Assembly: GCF_001544495.1 (NCBI RefSeq)
Contig: NZ_FCNZ02000026.1
Location: forward strand, 1-64,000
DNA length: 64,000 nucleotides
Direction of reading: 5' to 3'
DNA from: Caballeronia telluris
Lineage (GTDB): Bacteria; Pseudomonadota; Gammaproteobacteria; Burkholderiales; Burkholderiaceae
Shown here: positions 55,244 to 64,000 of the stretch, in pieces
How the letters are laid out: each line of letters starts with the position of its first letter
Numbering within the stretch: position 1 is the stretch's first letter
Program-made: the position numbers and the translations under genes
The notes under the pieces: model-generated
What the model saw: only the letters and a program-made list of their open reading frames with translations
Database searches by the model: none
What the model was told of the DNA's origin: nothing

Positions 55244-55456
55244 TCAATAAAACTTTTTCGGCAACTGGGCGCGACGGATTTGCTTGCGCAGACGAGCGAC
55301 AGCAGCAGCTTTCTTGCGCTTGCGCTCGGTGGTCGGCTTTTCATAGGCCATGCGCGATTTGAGTTCCTGAATCAGGCCCGTGCGTTCGACGGTGCGACGA
55401 AAACGACGCATGGCGACGTCGAAAGGCTCGTTCTCTTTCAACAGTACTTTAGTCAT
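55244..55456 (-). CDS. rpsU: 30S ribosomal protein S21
   Basis: A 70-residue basic ribosomal protein that takes part in mRNA binding at initiation. It starts [19 protein letters not shown] and ends [10 protein letters not shown], as in other beta-proteobacteria. ATG 55456 is fixed by the family N-terminus. The rpoD/dnaG genes often linked to rpsU are not adjacent here. Confidence 0.97.
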   Translation of the reverse strand: MTKVLLKENEPFDVAMRRFRRTVERTGLIQELKSRMAYEKPTTERKRKKAAAVARLRKQIRRAQLPKKFY

Positions 55457-55630
55457 TGAGTTCTCGGTTGATCTGGCCCTGCCAGAAATTAGGGCAAAGC
55501 GCAATTGTACACTTTTTGAGAGCCGAACTGAACCGTCATCGTCGGAACGTGGCACTGACTAGTTCGGGATTGCAATCGTATGTCGTTGAATGGAGACGAC
55601 AAATCCTGAATTACCCGCGCACGCGCCGTA

Positions 55631-55948
55631 CTAGAACCCGCGCGAGGGCAAGCGACGCGGCGCGGCGCACGACACGGCCGCCGCGGGTTGCTCGATCGTG
55701 AGGTCCGATTCGGCCAGCGCGACGCACGGCAGGACCCAGCCCTCGCGCTTTTCCTCGGCGGCGAGGCCGGGCCATTCGATCCGGTAGCGCACGTCGCCCG
55801 CCACGAGCCGGCACATGCACGCGCGGCACGTTCCGTTTCGGCACGAACTCGGCAGGCGGATGCCGGCGCGCGCGGCGGCTTCCATCAGCGAAGCGCCGTC
55901 CTCGACGACGACCTCGCGCCCGAGCGGCTCGATGCGCAGCGTCTTCAT
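55631..55948 (-). CDS. [2Fe-2S] ferredoxin
   Basis: A 105-residue plant-type ferredoxin. The cluster cysteines are in SSCRNGTCRACMC plus the distal VLPC. It carries electrons for an oxygenase or similar enzyme that is not encoded nearby. The short C-terminal tail (AAPRRLPSRGF) is unusual. It lies downstream of the IMPACT-family gene on the same strand, 25 bp away. Confidence 0.9.
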   Translation of the reverse strand: MKTLRIEPLGREVVVEDGASLMEAAARAGIRLPSSCRNGTCRACMCRLVAGDVRYRIEWPGLAAEEKREGWVLPCVALAESDLTIEQPAAAVSCAAPRRLPSRGF

Positions 55949-55973
55949 GCGTTCACGCAGACGCGGACGCGCG

Positions 55974-56570
55974 TCACGGCGTGTCGGGCGCGATCGACGC
56001 GCGGCCGTGCGTGAGATCGCGCAGTTCGGCGGTCGCCGCCTCGCGCGACGCGATCGGCATCCGAATGACGAGCCGCACGCTCATCGCATACGCGTGCTCG
56101 ACCAGCTCGCAGTCGTGCTGCTCGATCCAGCGGCGCACGCGGGCTTCGTCGGCGTAATCCACTTCCACCGTGAGCAGGCCGCGCTCGATCCGCTCGATGC
56201 GCTCGGCCTTCTGCATCGCGGTCGCGATGGCGTCGGTGTAGGCGCGCACGAGCCCGCCCGCGCCGAGCTTGATGCCGCCGTAGTAGCGCACGACCGTCGC
56301 GAGCACGCCGTCGACTTCGTGATGGCGCAGCACTTCCAGGATCGGCCGGCCGGCGGTGCCGGAGGGCTCGCCGTCGTCCGACATGCCCGACTGGCCGCCC
56401 GCGAGCAGCGCCCAGCAGACGTGCGTCGCGCCCGGATGTTCAGCGCGCAGCGCGTCGAGTTCGCGCATCGCGGACTCGCGATTCGGGACGGGAAGCGCGC
56501 GCGCAATGAAGCGGCTCTTGCGAATATCGAGTTCGGCGGCGACGGCGGCGGCGAGGGTGTAAGTGGGCAA
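55974..56570 (-). CDS. IMPACT/YigZ (UPF0029) family protein
   Basis: A 198-residue protein of the YigZ/IMPACT family. The core DDGEPSGTAGRPILEVL and VRYYGGIKLGAGGLVRAY are diagnostic. Members bind nucleotides or RNA; some are linked to translation control. It probably shares a transcript with the ferredoxin 25 bp downstream. Confidence 0.92.
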   Translation of the reverse strand: MPTYTLAAAVAAELDIRKSRFIARALPVPNRESAMRELDALRAEHPGATHVCWALLAGGQSGMSDDGEPSGTAGRPILEVLRHHEVDGVLATVVRYYGGIKLGAGGLVRAYTDAIATAMQKAERIERIERGLLTVEVDYADEARVRRWIEQHDCELVEHAYAMSVRLVIRMPIASREAATAELRDLTHGRASIAPDTP

Positions 56571-56680
56571 ATGCGGGAAGCGTCGAAAAAGTGAATCAGT
56601 GGCCGTTGAGACGGGTGTCGGCGGCGCGCGCGATCAGACCGCAATGGTAACGGCTTCTCGCGGCGGCCCGGGCGCGCGCG

Positions 56681-57262
56681 TCATCCGCGAGCGGACGCGG
56701 CCCGCGTTCGCGCATCGCGCTCGCCGAGCGAGCGCTGCATCAGCACGGTATCGACCCATTGCCCGTGCTTGAACCCGACCTGGCGCAGCACGCCGACGTG
56801 CTCGAACCCGAGCCGCGCGTGCAGCGCGATCGACCCCGCGTTGCCGCTGTTGCCGATCACCGCGATCACCTGCCGCCACGGCCCCGCTTCGCAACGCGCG
56901 ATCAGCTCAGACAAGAGCGCCATGCCGATGCCGCGTCCGTTCATGCCGTCGGCGATATAGACCGAATCCTCGATCGTGTGCCGGTACGCCGAGCGTGCCC
57001 GGTACGCCGTCGCATACGCGTAGCCGAGCACCGCGCCGTCGGCGACGGCCACGAGATACGGCAGGCCCGCCGCGACGACGGCCGCATGGCGCGCGCGCAT
57101 TTCATCGGCGCCGGGCGCGATTTCCTCGAAGGTCGCGAGCGCGTTCTCGACGTAGTGCGCGTAGATGCGCGCGATGGCATCGAAGTCGGCGGGCGTCGCA
57201 TCGCGCACGACGGGCGATCGGGGCGGGTTCGGGGTGTCTGGGTTCGTGGCGTCGGCTGGCAT
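56681..57262 (-). CDS. GNAT acetyltransferase (phosphinothricin/methionine sulfoximine type)
   Basis: A 193-residue N-acetyltransferase. The acetyl-CoA loop is GMNGRGIGMALLSEL, and the ending FKHGQWVDTVLMQRSL is typical of Pat/MddA-like enzymes that acetylate phosphinothricin or methionine sulfoximine. In most bacteria the natural substrate is methionine sulfoximine. The first 18 residues are a Pro-rich lead and the start could be later. Confidence 0.85.
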   Translation of the reverse strand: MPADATNPDTPNPPRSPVVRDATPADFDAIARIYAHYVENALATFEEIAPGADEMRARHAAVVAAGLPYLVAVADGAVLGYAYATAYRARSAYRHTIEDSVYIADGMNGRGIGMALLSELIARCEAGPWRQVIAVIGNSGNAGSIALHARLGFEHVGVLRQVGFKHGQWVDTVLMQRSLGERDARTRAASARG

Positions 57263-57625
57263 CGCGGAAACGGCGGGCGGGTTGTTGGTCGGATGATTTT
57301 CGCATGGCCGGGTGCTCGCAGGCGACGCCCAAAAAAGCGTGGTCCGGCCGTGCGGCAGACCACCAAAGCGACGCGTTTTACGTTAAAGAAACCATTGAGT
57401 CGCGCGGGCGCCGCCCTCTACACTAGGTCGTTTGGCACGATGCTGCGCGCCGGACGACGACGGCGCGACCAGGCGTGCCAATTCCGTGAGCCCATCACCG
57501 AACACATCAGCGAAGCAAGTCCCGATCGGCCGGCCGGGCTGCCGCAAGCGTTAGCTATCTGAATGGCATGTCGCGCCGCGACGAGGTTGTTGCAACGTTT
57601 CGCGGCGAGAGGGCGATAAGACGCA
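57263..57625. other. Intergenic region before the EAL gene
   Basis: This 363 bp gap between divergent genes holds a promoter for the EAL gene: TTGAGT (57395-57400) and TACACT (57419-57424) are 18 bp apart, which gives a leader of about 195 bases. No small gene was seen. Confidence 0.5.
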
Positions 57626-59227
57626 ATGAAAAAACTTCGACGCTCGAGCCTGGCGGTGTTTCTCGCCGCCGTCGTGCTGGTTGCGGCGCTCCTGCCGGCC
57701 GCACTCGGCTTGCTGTTCGCCCAGCGCAGTCTGCGGGCGGAGGAGGCCGGGCAACTCAACCGGATGGCCGACGCCGCGCTCGTGCAGGCCGAGGACGTAA
57801 CGCGCCATCTGTCGAGCGCGCTCGGCGAAATCGGGCGGGTCTCCGATGAGCCGTGCACCGCCTCCTATTTGCAGGAGTTGCGCCGCATTGTCACGGCGCA
57901 CCGCGCGGTGGGCGACGCCGGCGCGATCGATCACGCCGGCCGCTGGCAATGTTCGTCGCTGCTCGGCGCGGTCGCGTTGGGCGCGCTCGGCGGCCGCTCG
58001 CTGCCGCCGCCAGACTGGCGCGGCCGCGACGGCGTGATCGCGTGGTTCCGGCTGCTGCACATGCCGGGCGGCGAACAGTCGTTCGTGCTCGGCCGCAACG
58101 GCTATTACGTCGCCGCCGATCCGGCCGCGTATGTCGAGGGCGTGAAGACGCGCCTAAACGACGGCCCGGCGCCCGCGAGCGGTCTCGGCGTGATCAACAC
58201 GGAAGCGAGCCGCGTCATCGCGACGACACCGAGCGCCGATCCGTCGCTTCTGCTCGCGCTGTATCGCAAGCCGGTGCAACCCGGCTATTTCGACGCGCCC
58301 TATGTCGTGCGCCGCTCGGGGACGATGCCGATCGCGGTCGTCGTGAGCGCGCCGCGCGAGGCGCTGCCCGAACGCCTGCGCAGCCTGCCGTGGGGCTGGC
58401 TCCTCGGCGGCCTGGCGGCGGGCGTCGCGCTCGCGGGCTGGGCGGCGTTCTTCATCGTGCGCCACATGTCGCCGCGCGGGCAACTGAGCGACGCGGTGCG
58501 GCGCCACCAGTTCATCGTCGCGTACCAGCCGATCGTCGATCTCGCGACGCGCCGCTGTGTCGGCGCCGAGGCGCTCGTGCGCTGGAAGCACCACGACCGC
58601 ATCGTGCGGCCCGATCATTTCATTCCGCTCGCCGAGCATCGCGGCCTGATCCAGGCGATCACCGACCAGGTGCTCGACACCGTGCTGCTCGAACTCGCCG
58701 AGTTCCTGAAGCGGTATCCGGAGTACTACGTGTCGATCAACCTGAGCGCGGGCGACCTCACGACGCCGCGCTTTCTCGGCGTCCTGCGCGCGGCGCTCGC
58801 GCGGCAGAAGGTGCGGCCGGAGCAGATCCGCATCGAGGCGACCGAGCGCGGCTTTCTCGACGCCGAGGCCGCGAAGGAAGTGATCGGCGCGTTCCGCGAC
58901 GCCGGCCATCCGGTCTATATCGACGACTTCGGCACCGGCTATTCGAGCCTTTCGCACCTGCAAAACTTCCACGTCGACGCGCTGAAGATCGACAAGTCGT
59001 TCGTCGATACGATCGGGCAGGACGCGGCGTCGAGCAGCGTGGCGTCGCACATCATCGACATGGCGGCGACGCTCGACGTGCAGGTGATCGCGGAGGGCAT
59101 CGAGCGCGAGGAGCAGGCGAGCTACCTGCACGCGCGCGGCGCACAATTCGGCCAGGGCTGGCTCTTTTCGCCGCCGCTCACGGCGGCCGAGTTCATCCGC
59201 TATGTCGGCAAGATGCGAAAAGGCTGA
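57626..59227 (+). CDS. CSS-domain EAL cyclic-di-GMP phosphodiesterase
   Basis: A 533-residue membrane protein. A periplasmic CSS-type sensor lies between two membrane helices (about residues 7-29 and 253-274); its cysteines are in DEPCTASY and WQCSS. The C-terminal EAL domain (about 285-530) keeps the catalytic motifs GAEALVRW, EATERG, DDFGTGYSS and AEGIE, so c-di-GMP hydrolysis is expected. In Escherichia coli such proteins sense the periplasmic redox state through the cysteine pair. ATG 57626 gives a clean signal-anchor start. Confidence 0.9.
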   Translation: MKKLRRSSLAVFLAAVVLVAALLPAALGLLFAQRSLRAEEAGQLNRMADAALVQAEDVTRHLSSALGEIGRVSDEPCTASYLQELRRIVTAHRAVGDAGAIDHAGRWQCSSLLGAVALGALGGRSLPPPDWRGRDGVIAWFRLLHMPGGEQSFVLGRNGYYVAADPAAYVEGVKTRLNDGPAPASGLGVINTEASRVIATTPSADPSLLLALYRKPVQPGYFDAPYVVRRSGTMPIAVVVSAPREALPERLRSLPWGWLLGGLAAGVALAGWAAFFIVRHMSPRGQLSDAVRRHQFIVAYQPIVDLATRRCVGAEALVRWKHHDRIVRPDHFIPLAEHRGLIQAITDQVLDTVLLELAEFLKRYPEYYVSINLSAGDLTTPRFLGVLRAALARQKVRPEQIRIEATERGFLDAEAAKEVIGAFRDAGHPVYIDDFGTGYSSLSHLQNFHVDALKIDKSFVDTIGQDAASSSVASHIIDMAATLDVQVIAEGIEREEQASYLHARGAQFGQGWLFSPPLTAAEFIRYVGKMRKG

Positions 59228-59329
59228 CGCGGGGCTGACGCGGGCCGACGCGGCACGACGCGCTTGGTTTTCTGCATCGAAGCCCCATCTAGTGCGCTTC
59301 CCGTCATGCAGTCAACCGAGAGCACCGCC

Positions 59330-59746
59330 ATGAACGACCAAGCCGCGACGACCTTCCTTAACGACGTGCGTCATCCGCTGCTCACGCTGCACCGGAGCAT
59401 GCTCGCCGAATTGCGCGCGCGGCACGAGGCCGAGTTCGGGCCGGTGTCGCCGGGGGAATTCCTGCAGATCGTGATCAACGGCTCGGCGTATCGCTGGCTC
59501 TCGCCGCTGTCGACGCTGATCGCCGCCCTCGACGATGTCCTCGACGACGAAAAAGCACAGGCGCAGGATCGCATCGACATCGCGACGTCGGTCGTCGCGA
59601 TGTTCTCGGCCAAAACGCGCGACGCCGCATTCGCCGACCAGTACCTGCCGCTTTTGCAGTCGAGCCCGGAGATCGCGGTCGCGAACGGGCAGGTCGCGCG
59701 GCTCGTGCGATCGGTCGCGCCGCAAACCCCCGCCACGGACGACTGA
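59330..59746 (+). CDS. Conserved hypothetical protein
   Basis: A 138-residue soluble protein with no signal peptide or cysteine. It reads as all-helical (NDVRHPLLTLHRSMLAELRARHEAEFG and LSPLSTLIAALDDVLDDEKAQ). I do not recognise a family. ATG 59330 is preferred; ATG 59306 in frame would add 8 residues. It lies 102 bp after the EAL gene and may be read through from it. Confidence 0.65.
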   Translation: MNDQAATTFLNDVRHPLLTLHRSMLAELRARHEAEFGPVSPGEFLQIVINGSAYRWLSPLSTLIAALDDVLDDEKAQAQDRIDIATSVVAMFSAKTRDAAFADQYLPLLQSSPEIAVANGQVARLVRSVAPQTPATDD

Positions 59747-59901
59747 AGGTCTATCGAAAAAGCGACCGAAAACCTGCGAATTTCGCGCACGGCGCGCGTG
59801 CGGGTTTTCCGGGTCGCCACAGCGGCCGTGCCTTGTCCGAAGCGCCATTGCGCGCCGGCAAGACCGGGTGCGTGTCATGCTGCAATGCAATAAACCTGTC
59901 C

Positions 59902-59943
59902 CGTCGCATTTGAGCAATTGATTTTCGCTTGCGAGTATCGGCG
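59902..59943 (+). promoter_or_regulatory. Tandem ArgR-type half-sites before the transporter operon
   Basis: CGTCGC-N8-AA (59902-59917) is followed 21 bp later by TTTCGC-N8-AT (59923-59938). Each fits the TGTCGC-N8-AA-N5 direct-repeat half-site described for Pseudomonas ArgR with one or two mismatches. The AraC-type ArgR encoded at 62285 is the expected binder. Confidence 0.5.
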
Positions 59944-60016
59944 CCAATCGCGGGATCTCACGAATTTGCCGGTGAGATCCAGACGATGCCGATTCGAAAA
60001 TCAGACGGAGACGCAA

Positions 60017-60706
60017 GTGTTCCTATACGGCTACGGCCCGCTGCTGCTCGCGGGCGCCAGACAGACCATCGCGCTCGCGGTGCTTTCCCTCGCGGTATCG
60101 GTCGTGCTCGGGTTGCTGGGCGCGTCGGCGAAACTGTCGCGCCACGGTGTGTTGCGCGCGATCGCCACGGGCTACACGACGCTCATCCGCTCGGTTCCCG
60201 ATCTCGTGCTGATGCTGCTGCTCTTCTACAGCATCCAGATCGCGGTGAACAACCTGACCGACGCGTTCGGCCTCGACCAGTTCGACATCGATCCCTTCAC
60301 GGCGGGCGTGCTCACGCTCGGGTTCATCTACGGCGCCTATTTCACCGAAACCTTCCGCGGTGCGTTTCTCGCCGTGCCGCGCGGACAGCTGGAAGCCGGC
60401 AGCGCGTACGGCATGAGCGGCATGCGCGTGTTCGGCCGCATCCTGTTTCCGCAGATGATGCGCTTCGCGCTGCCGGGCATCGGCAATAACTGGCAGGTGC
60501 TCGTCAAGGCGACGGCGCTCGTGTCGATCATCGGTCTCGCCGATATCGTCAAGGCCGCGCAGGACGCGGGCAAGAGCACGTTCAACATGTTCTTCTTCAT
60601 CCTCGTCGCGGCGGCCGCTTATCTCGCGATCACGACCGCCTCGAACGTCGTGCTGATGCTGCTCGAACGCCGCTATTCGACGGGCGTTCGCCACGCCGAC
60701 CTTTAA
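60017..60706 (+). CDS. aotQ: Arginine/ornithine-type ABC transporter permease (HisQ/AotQ)
   Basis: A 229-residue inner-membrane permease of the polar amino acid ABC group with five helices. The permease loop EAGSAYGMSGMRVFGRILFPQ is present. The start is GTG at 60017 with GGAG six bases upstream; no ATG fits the family N-terminus. It works with the next two genes; the periplasmic binding protein is not encoded here. Confidence 0.9.
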   Translation: MFLYGYGPLLLAGARQTIALAVLSLAVSVVLGLLGASAKLSRHGVLRAIATGYTTLIRSVPDLVLMLLLFYSIQIAVNNLTDAFGLDQFDIDPFTAGVLTLGFIYGAYFTETFRGAFLAVPRGQLEAGSAYGMSGMRVFGRILFPQMMRFALPGIGNNWQVLVKATALVSIIGLADIVKAAQDAGKSTFNMFFFILVAAAAYLAITTASNVVLMLLERRYSTGVRHADL

Positions 60707-60721
60707 TCCGGAGCACCGGCC

Positions 60722-61435
60722 ATGATCCAGATCTTCGCCGAATACTGGCGTCCGTTTCTCTATTCCGATGGCCTGCGCGCGTCCGGCCTCGCCGTCACGC
60801 TGTGGCTCCTCGCGGCGTCGATCGCGCTCGGCTTTGCCGCGGCGGTGCCGCTCGCGTGCGCGCGGGTGTCGAAGAACCGCTGGCTTTCCACGCCGGTGCG
60901 TCTCTACACGTATGTCTTTCGCGGCACGCCGCTCTACGTGCAACTGCTCCTGCTCTACACCGGCGTGTACAGTCTTGAATTCGTGCGCACGCAATCGCTC
61001 CTGGAGGCGTTCTTTCGCAGCGGCTTCAACTGCGCGATCCTCGCGTTCGCGCTCAACACCTGCGCCTACACGACCGAAATCTTCGCGGGCGCGATCCGCG
61101 CGATTCCCCACGGCGAAGTCGAAGCGGCCCGTGCCTACGGCATGGGCACGTTCACGATGTACCGGCGCGTGATCCTGCCGTCCGCGCTGCGCCGCGCCTT
61201 GCCTCTCTATAGCAACGAGGTCATTCTGATGCTGCACGCCACGACCGTCGCGTTCACGGCGACCGTGCCGGACATCCTGAAGGTCGCGCGCGATGCGAAT
61301 TCGGCGACGTACCAGTCGTTCGAATCGTTCGGGATCGCCGCGCTGATGTATCTCGCGATTTCGTTCGCGCTCGTGGCCGCGTTCAGGAAGGCGGAGAAGC
61401 GCTGGCTCGGCTATCTCGGCGCCGGCCGCCGCTGA
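60722..61435 (+). CDS. aotM: Arginine/ornithine-type ABC transporter permease (HisM/AotM)
   Basis: A 237-residue permease partner of the preceding gene. RGTPLYVQLLLLYTG and the loop EVEAARAYGMGTFTMYRRVILP are typical HisM features. It lies 15 bp after aotQ. Confidence 0.9.
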   Translation: MIQIFAEYWRPFLYSDGLRASGLAVTLWLLAASIALGFAAAVPLACARVSKNRWLSTPVRLYTYVFRGTPLYVQLLLLYTGVYSLEFVRTQSLLEAFFRSGFNCAILAFALNTCAYTTEIFAGAIRAIPHGEVEAARAYGMGTFTMYRRVILPSALRRALPLYSNEVILMLHATTVAFTATVPDILKVARDANSATYQSFESFGIAALMYLAISFALVAAFRKAEKRWLGYLGAGRR

Positions 61436-61489
61436 GCTTCAGCGGCTAGAATCGCGTTGCATTGACCAGTCATCACCCGGGAGAACGAG

Positions 61490-62281
61490 TTGGAGCCAAC
61501 CGCCAAGGACGCCGCGACGAAGCTCGTGGCAGAAGACATTCACAAGCGCTACGGCGACAACGAAGTGCTCAAGGGCGTCTCGCTCGCGGCGCGCGCGGGC
61601 GACGTGATCAGCATCATCGGCGCAAGCGGCTCGGGCAAGAGCACGTTCCTGCGCTGCATCAATTTCCTGGAGCGGCCGAACGCGGGGCAGATCATCGTCG
61701 ATGGCGAGGCCGTGCGCACGAAGCCCGATCGCGCGGGCAATCTCGACGTCGCCGATCACAAGCAGTTGCAGCGCGTGCGCACCAAGCTCGCGATGGTGTT
61801 CCAGCACTTCAACCTGTGGTCGCACATGACGGCCATCGAGAACGTGATGGAAGCGCCGATGCACGTGCTCGGCCTGTCGAAGAAGGAAGCCGAGGACCGC
61901 GCGCGCACGTATCTGGAGAAGGTCGGCCTCGCGCCGCGCATGGAGAAGCAGTATCCGTCGCATCTGTCGGGCGGACAGCAGCAGCGCGTCGCGATCGCCC
62001 GCGCGCTCGCGATGCATCCCGACGTGATGCTCTTCGACGAACCCACGTCCGCGCTCGATCCGGAACTCGTCGGCGAAGTGCTGAAGGTGATGCAGAAGCT
62101 CGCGGAAGAAGGGCGCACGATGATCGTCGTGACGCACGAGATGGGGTTTGCGCGCAACGTGTCGAATCACGTGATGTTCCTGCATCAGGGGCGCACCGAG
62201 GAAGAGGGCGCGCCGGCCGAGGTGCTGAGTTCGCCCAAGAGCGAACGGCTCAGGCAGTTCCTGTCCGGCAGTCTGAAGTAA
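61490..62281 (+). CDS. aotP: Arginine/ornithine-type ABC transporter ATP-binding protein (HisP/AotP)
   Basis: A 263-residue ABC ATPase. Walker A is [11 protein letters not shown], the signature is [15 protein letters not shown] and Walker B is [14 protein letters not shown]. The start is TTG at 61490 with GGGAGAA upstream, unusual but consistent with the family N-terminus. It powers the two permeases before it and is followed after 3 bp by the regulator. Confidence 0.93.
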   Translation: MEPTAKDAATKLVAEDIHKRYGDNEVLKGVSLAARAGDVISIIGASGSGKSTFLRCINFLERPNAGQIIVDGEAVRTKPDRAGNLDVADHKQLQRVRTKLAMVFQHFNLWSHMTAIENVMEAPMHVLGLSKKEAEDRARTYLEKVGLAPRMEKQYPSHLSGGQQQRVAIARALAMHPDVMLFDEPTSALDPELVGEVLKVMQKLAEEGRTMIVVTHEMGFARNVSNHVMFLHQGRTEEEGAPAEVLSSPKSERLRQFLSGSLK

Positions 62282-62284
62282 CCG

Positions 62285-63316
62285 GTGAGCGTCAGTCCCG
62301 CCACGGTGTCGAGACCGCTCACGGTCGCGATCGTCGCGTTGCCGCCGTGTTCGATGAGCGCCATCGGGCCGATCGTCGACAGCCTGACTCTTGCCAACGA
62401 GATCGACGGCCATCGTCTTTACGACTGGCGCGTCTGTTCCTGGGACGGCCGCCCGGTGCCGCTTTCGGGCGGCGCGCAGCTTCCCGCCGACGCCGCTTTC
62501 GGCGACGCCATCCAGTGCGACTGGCTGATCGTCGTGTCCGAGCGTTACCAGCAATTCGCCGACTACCGGCTGTTTCTCGCGAGCCTCGCGCGCGTGGCGA
62601 CGCGCACGCCGCTCGTGAGCGGCATCCATCATGGCGTGTGGTGGCTCGCGATGGCGGGGCAACTGAGCGCGTATCGCGTCGCGGTGAACTGGGAGACGTA
62701 CCAGCAGTTCGCCGAGCAGTTCGAGCGCACGATCGTGACGCAGCAGATCTTCGAGATCGACCGCGACCGCGCGACCTGTGCGGGCGGGCAATCCACCGTC
62801 GACTTCATGCTCGCGATGGTCGCGCGCGATCATGGCCGCGATCTTGCGGAGCGCATTGCGGATTCGATGGGCGTCGGCGTACTGCGCGCGGGCGAGGAGC
62901 GGCAGCGGATTCCGTTCGTGACCGCGCCCGGCGAGCGTCATCCGCGGCTGAACGATGCGTTGCAACTGATGGAAGCGAATATCGAAGATCCGCTTGCGAC
63001 GGATGAGATTGCCGGGCTCGTCGGGATTTCGCGGCGGCAGTTGGAGCGGCTCTTCCGGCAGTATCTCGGTTCGATGCCGTCGAAGTATTACCTCAACCTG
63101 CGGCTTTCCAAGGCGCGCACGCAGTTGCAGCGCACGAGCAAGTCGGTCGTGCAGATCAGCCTCGCGTGCGGATTTGCGTCGGCGGCGCACTTTTCCAATG
63201 CGTATCGCGACCGGTTTGGGGTGACGCCTCGCGAGGAGCGGCGCAACTGGATCGAGAAGCACCGCACGGAGGGCGCGGTCGAGCCGCGCGGTGGGGCCAT
63301 GATCGAGGGTCGGTGA
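62285..63316 (+). CDS. argR: GlxA/AraC-family regulator (Pseudomonas-type ArgR)
   Basis: A 343-residue regulator with an N-terminal DJ-1/PfpI-like sensor domain (about 10-190) and a C-terminal AraC-type DNA-binding domain (about 215-320; ISRRQLERLFRQYLG and ACGFASAAHFSNAYRDRFG). Gene order (arginine transporter, this gene, astC) is as in the Pseudomonas aeruginosa aot-argR locus, so it likely activates arginine uptake and breakdown. The start is GTG 62285, 3 bp after aotP. Lysine or another ligand is not excluded. Confidence 0.8.
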   Translation: MSVSPATVSRPLTVAIVALPPCSMSAIGPIVDSLTLANEIDGHRLYDWRVCSWDGRPVPLSGGAQLPADAAFGDAIQCDWLIVVSERYQQFADYRLFLASLARVATRTPLVSGIHHGVWWLAMAGQLSAYRVAVNWETYQQFAEQFERTIVTQQIFEIDRDRATCAGGQSTVDFMLAMVARDHGRDLAERIADSMGVGVLRAGEERQRIPFVTAPGERHPRLNDALQLMEANIEDPLATDEIAGLVGISRRQLERLFRQYLGSMPSKYYLNLRLSKARTQLQRTSKSVVQISLACGFASAAHFSNAYRDRFGVTPREERRNWIEKHRTEGAVEPRGGAMIEGR

Positions 63317-63432
63317 GGGGCAGAGCTCATAGACCGATGCGAAGACAAGTTCCACAGAAGCGCAGAAACATCAAACGGCGTTGAACCCCAACCTCAACCC
63401 CCACCCGAGCGCCAGCGCCCAACCCAGAACCA

Positions 63433-63453
63433 TGTCGCGTACACGCAAGACGC
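63433..63453 (+). promoter_or_regulatory. ArgR-type half-site before astC
   Basis: TGTCGC-N8-AA matches the Pseudomonas ArgR half-site exactly. The next 21 bases start with CGCCGC, a poor second half. It lies 70 bp before the astC ribosome site. Confidence 0.45.
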
Positions 63454-63484
63454 CGCCGCCGCGATTACCTAATATGGTTGATAA

Positions 63485-64000
<516 letters not shown>

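Overview
The window is about 64 kb of GC-rich chromosome from a member of the Burkholderiaceae, most likely Burkholderia sensu lato (Caballeronia or Paraburkholderia type). The evidence is the codon usage, the imuA-imuB-dnaE2 cassette, the hemP, bfd and bfr genes, the DUF3563 gene, the porin type and the Burkholderia-like 5S rRNA end. Replicon identity cannot be proved, but an rRNA operon end, tRNA-Ser, initiator tRNA-fMet, rpsU, uvrB and murI all point to the main chromosome. I see no prophage, insertion sequence, CRISPR array or origin.

Region by region: (1) 1-6.2 kb: the 3' end of 5S rRNA with its terminator, then an SOS mutagenesis cassette (imuA, imuB, dnaE2) behind a near-perfect LexA box. 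(2) 6.2-8.3 kb: a copper module with divergent cueR and a copZ-like gene around a canonical CueR dyad; an RmlD-like reductase overlaps copZ by one base. A DUF3563 mini-gene with a structured leader follows. (3) 8.4-16.2 kb: DUF305 protein, rlmJ, 3-hydroxybutyrate dehydrogenase with a patatin-like protein, an aromatic aminotransferase and uvrB. (4) 16.2-28.3 kb: an iron-rich stretch with ftrABCD (ferrous iron uptake), a HbpS-like protein, hemP, bfd-tonB-exbB-exbD and bfr-murI. Recognisable Fur boxes lie upstream of the ftr, hemP, bfd and bfr units, and a Fur-like box lies before the porin at 52.9 kb. Downstream of hemP is a candidate iron-responsive small RNA. (5) 28.4-36.4 kb: class I fumarase, a UPF0114 protein, an EamA transporter, acs and a two-gene sodium/solute symporter that probably imports the acetate that Acs activates. 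(6) 36.4-38.5 kb: tRNA-Ser(GGA) followed by small poorly conserved genes, one of them Imm50-like. (7) 38.8-49.8 kb: an uninterrupted napEDABC-ccmABCDEFGHI block coupling periplasmic nitrate reductase to system I cytochrome c maturation, with an FNR-type site upstream. (8) 49.9-57.3 kb: RNase H-like protein, SDR, class V aminotransferase, porin, LysE exporter, tRNA-fMet, rpsU, ferredoxin, an IMPACT-family protein and a GNAT acetyltransferase. (9) 57.6-64 kb: a CSS-EAL phosphodiesterase, then an arginine-type ABC transporter (two permeases and an ATPase, no binding protein), a Pseudomonas-type ArgR regulator and the start of astC, cut by the window end.

The strongest themes are regulatory: LexA, CueR, Fur (several sites), FNR-type and ArgR-type sites can be read next to the genes they should control. 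The best candidates for less-described biology are the structured RNA downstream of hemP, a 39-residue orphan secreted peptide with its own promoter and terminator, a possible 20-residue membrane peptide between bfd and tonB, the structured leader of the DUF3563 gene, and a charged insertion in the symporter.
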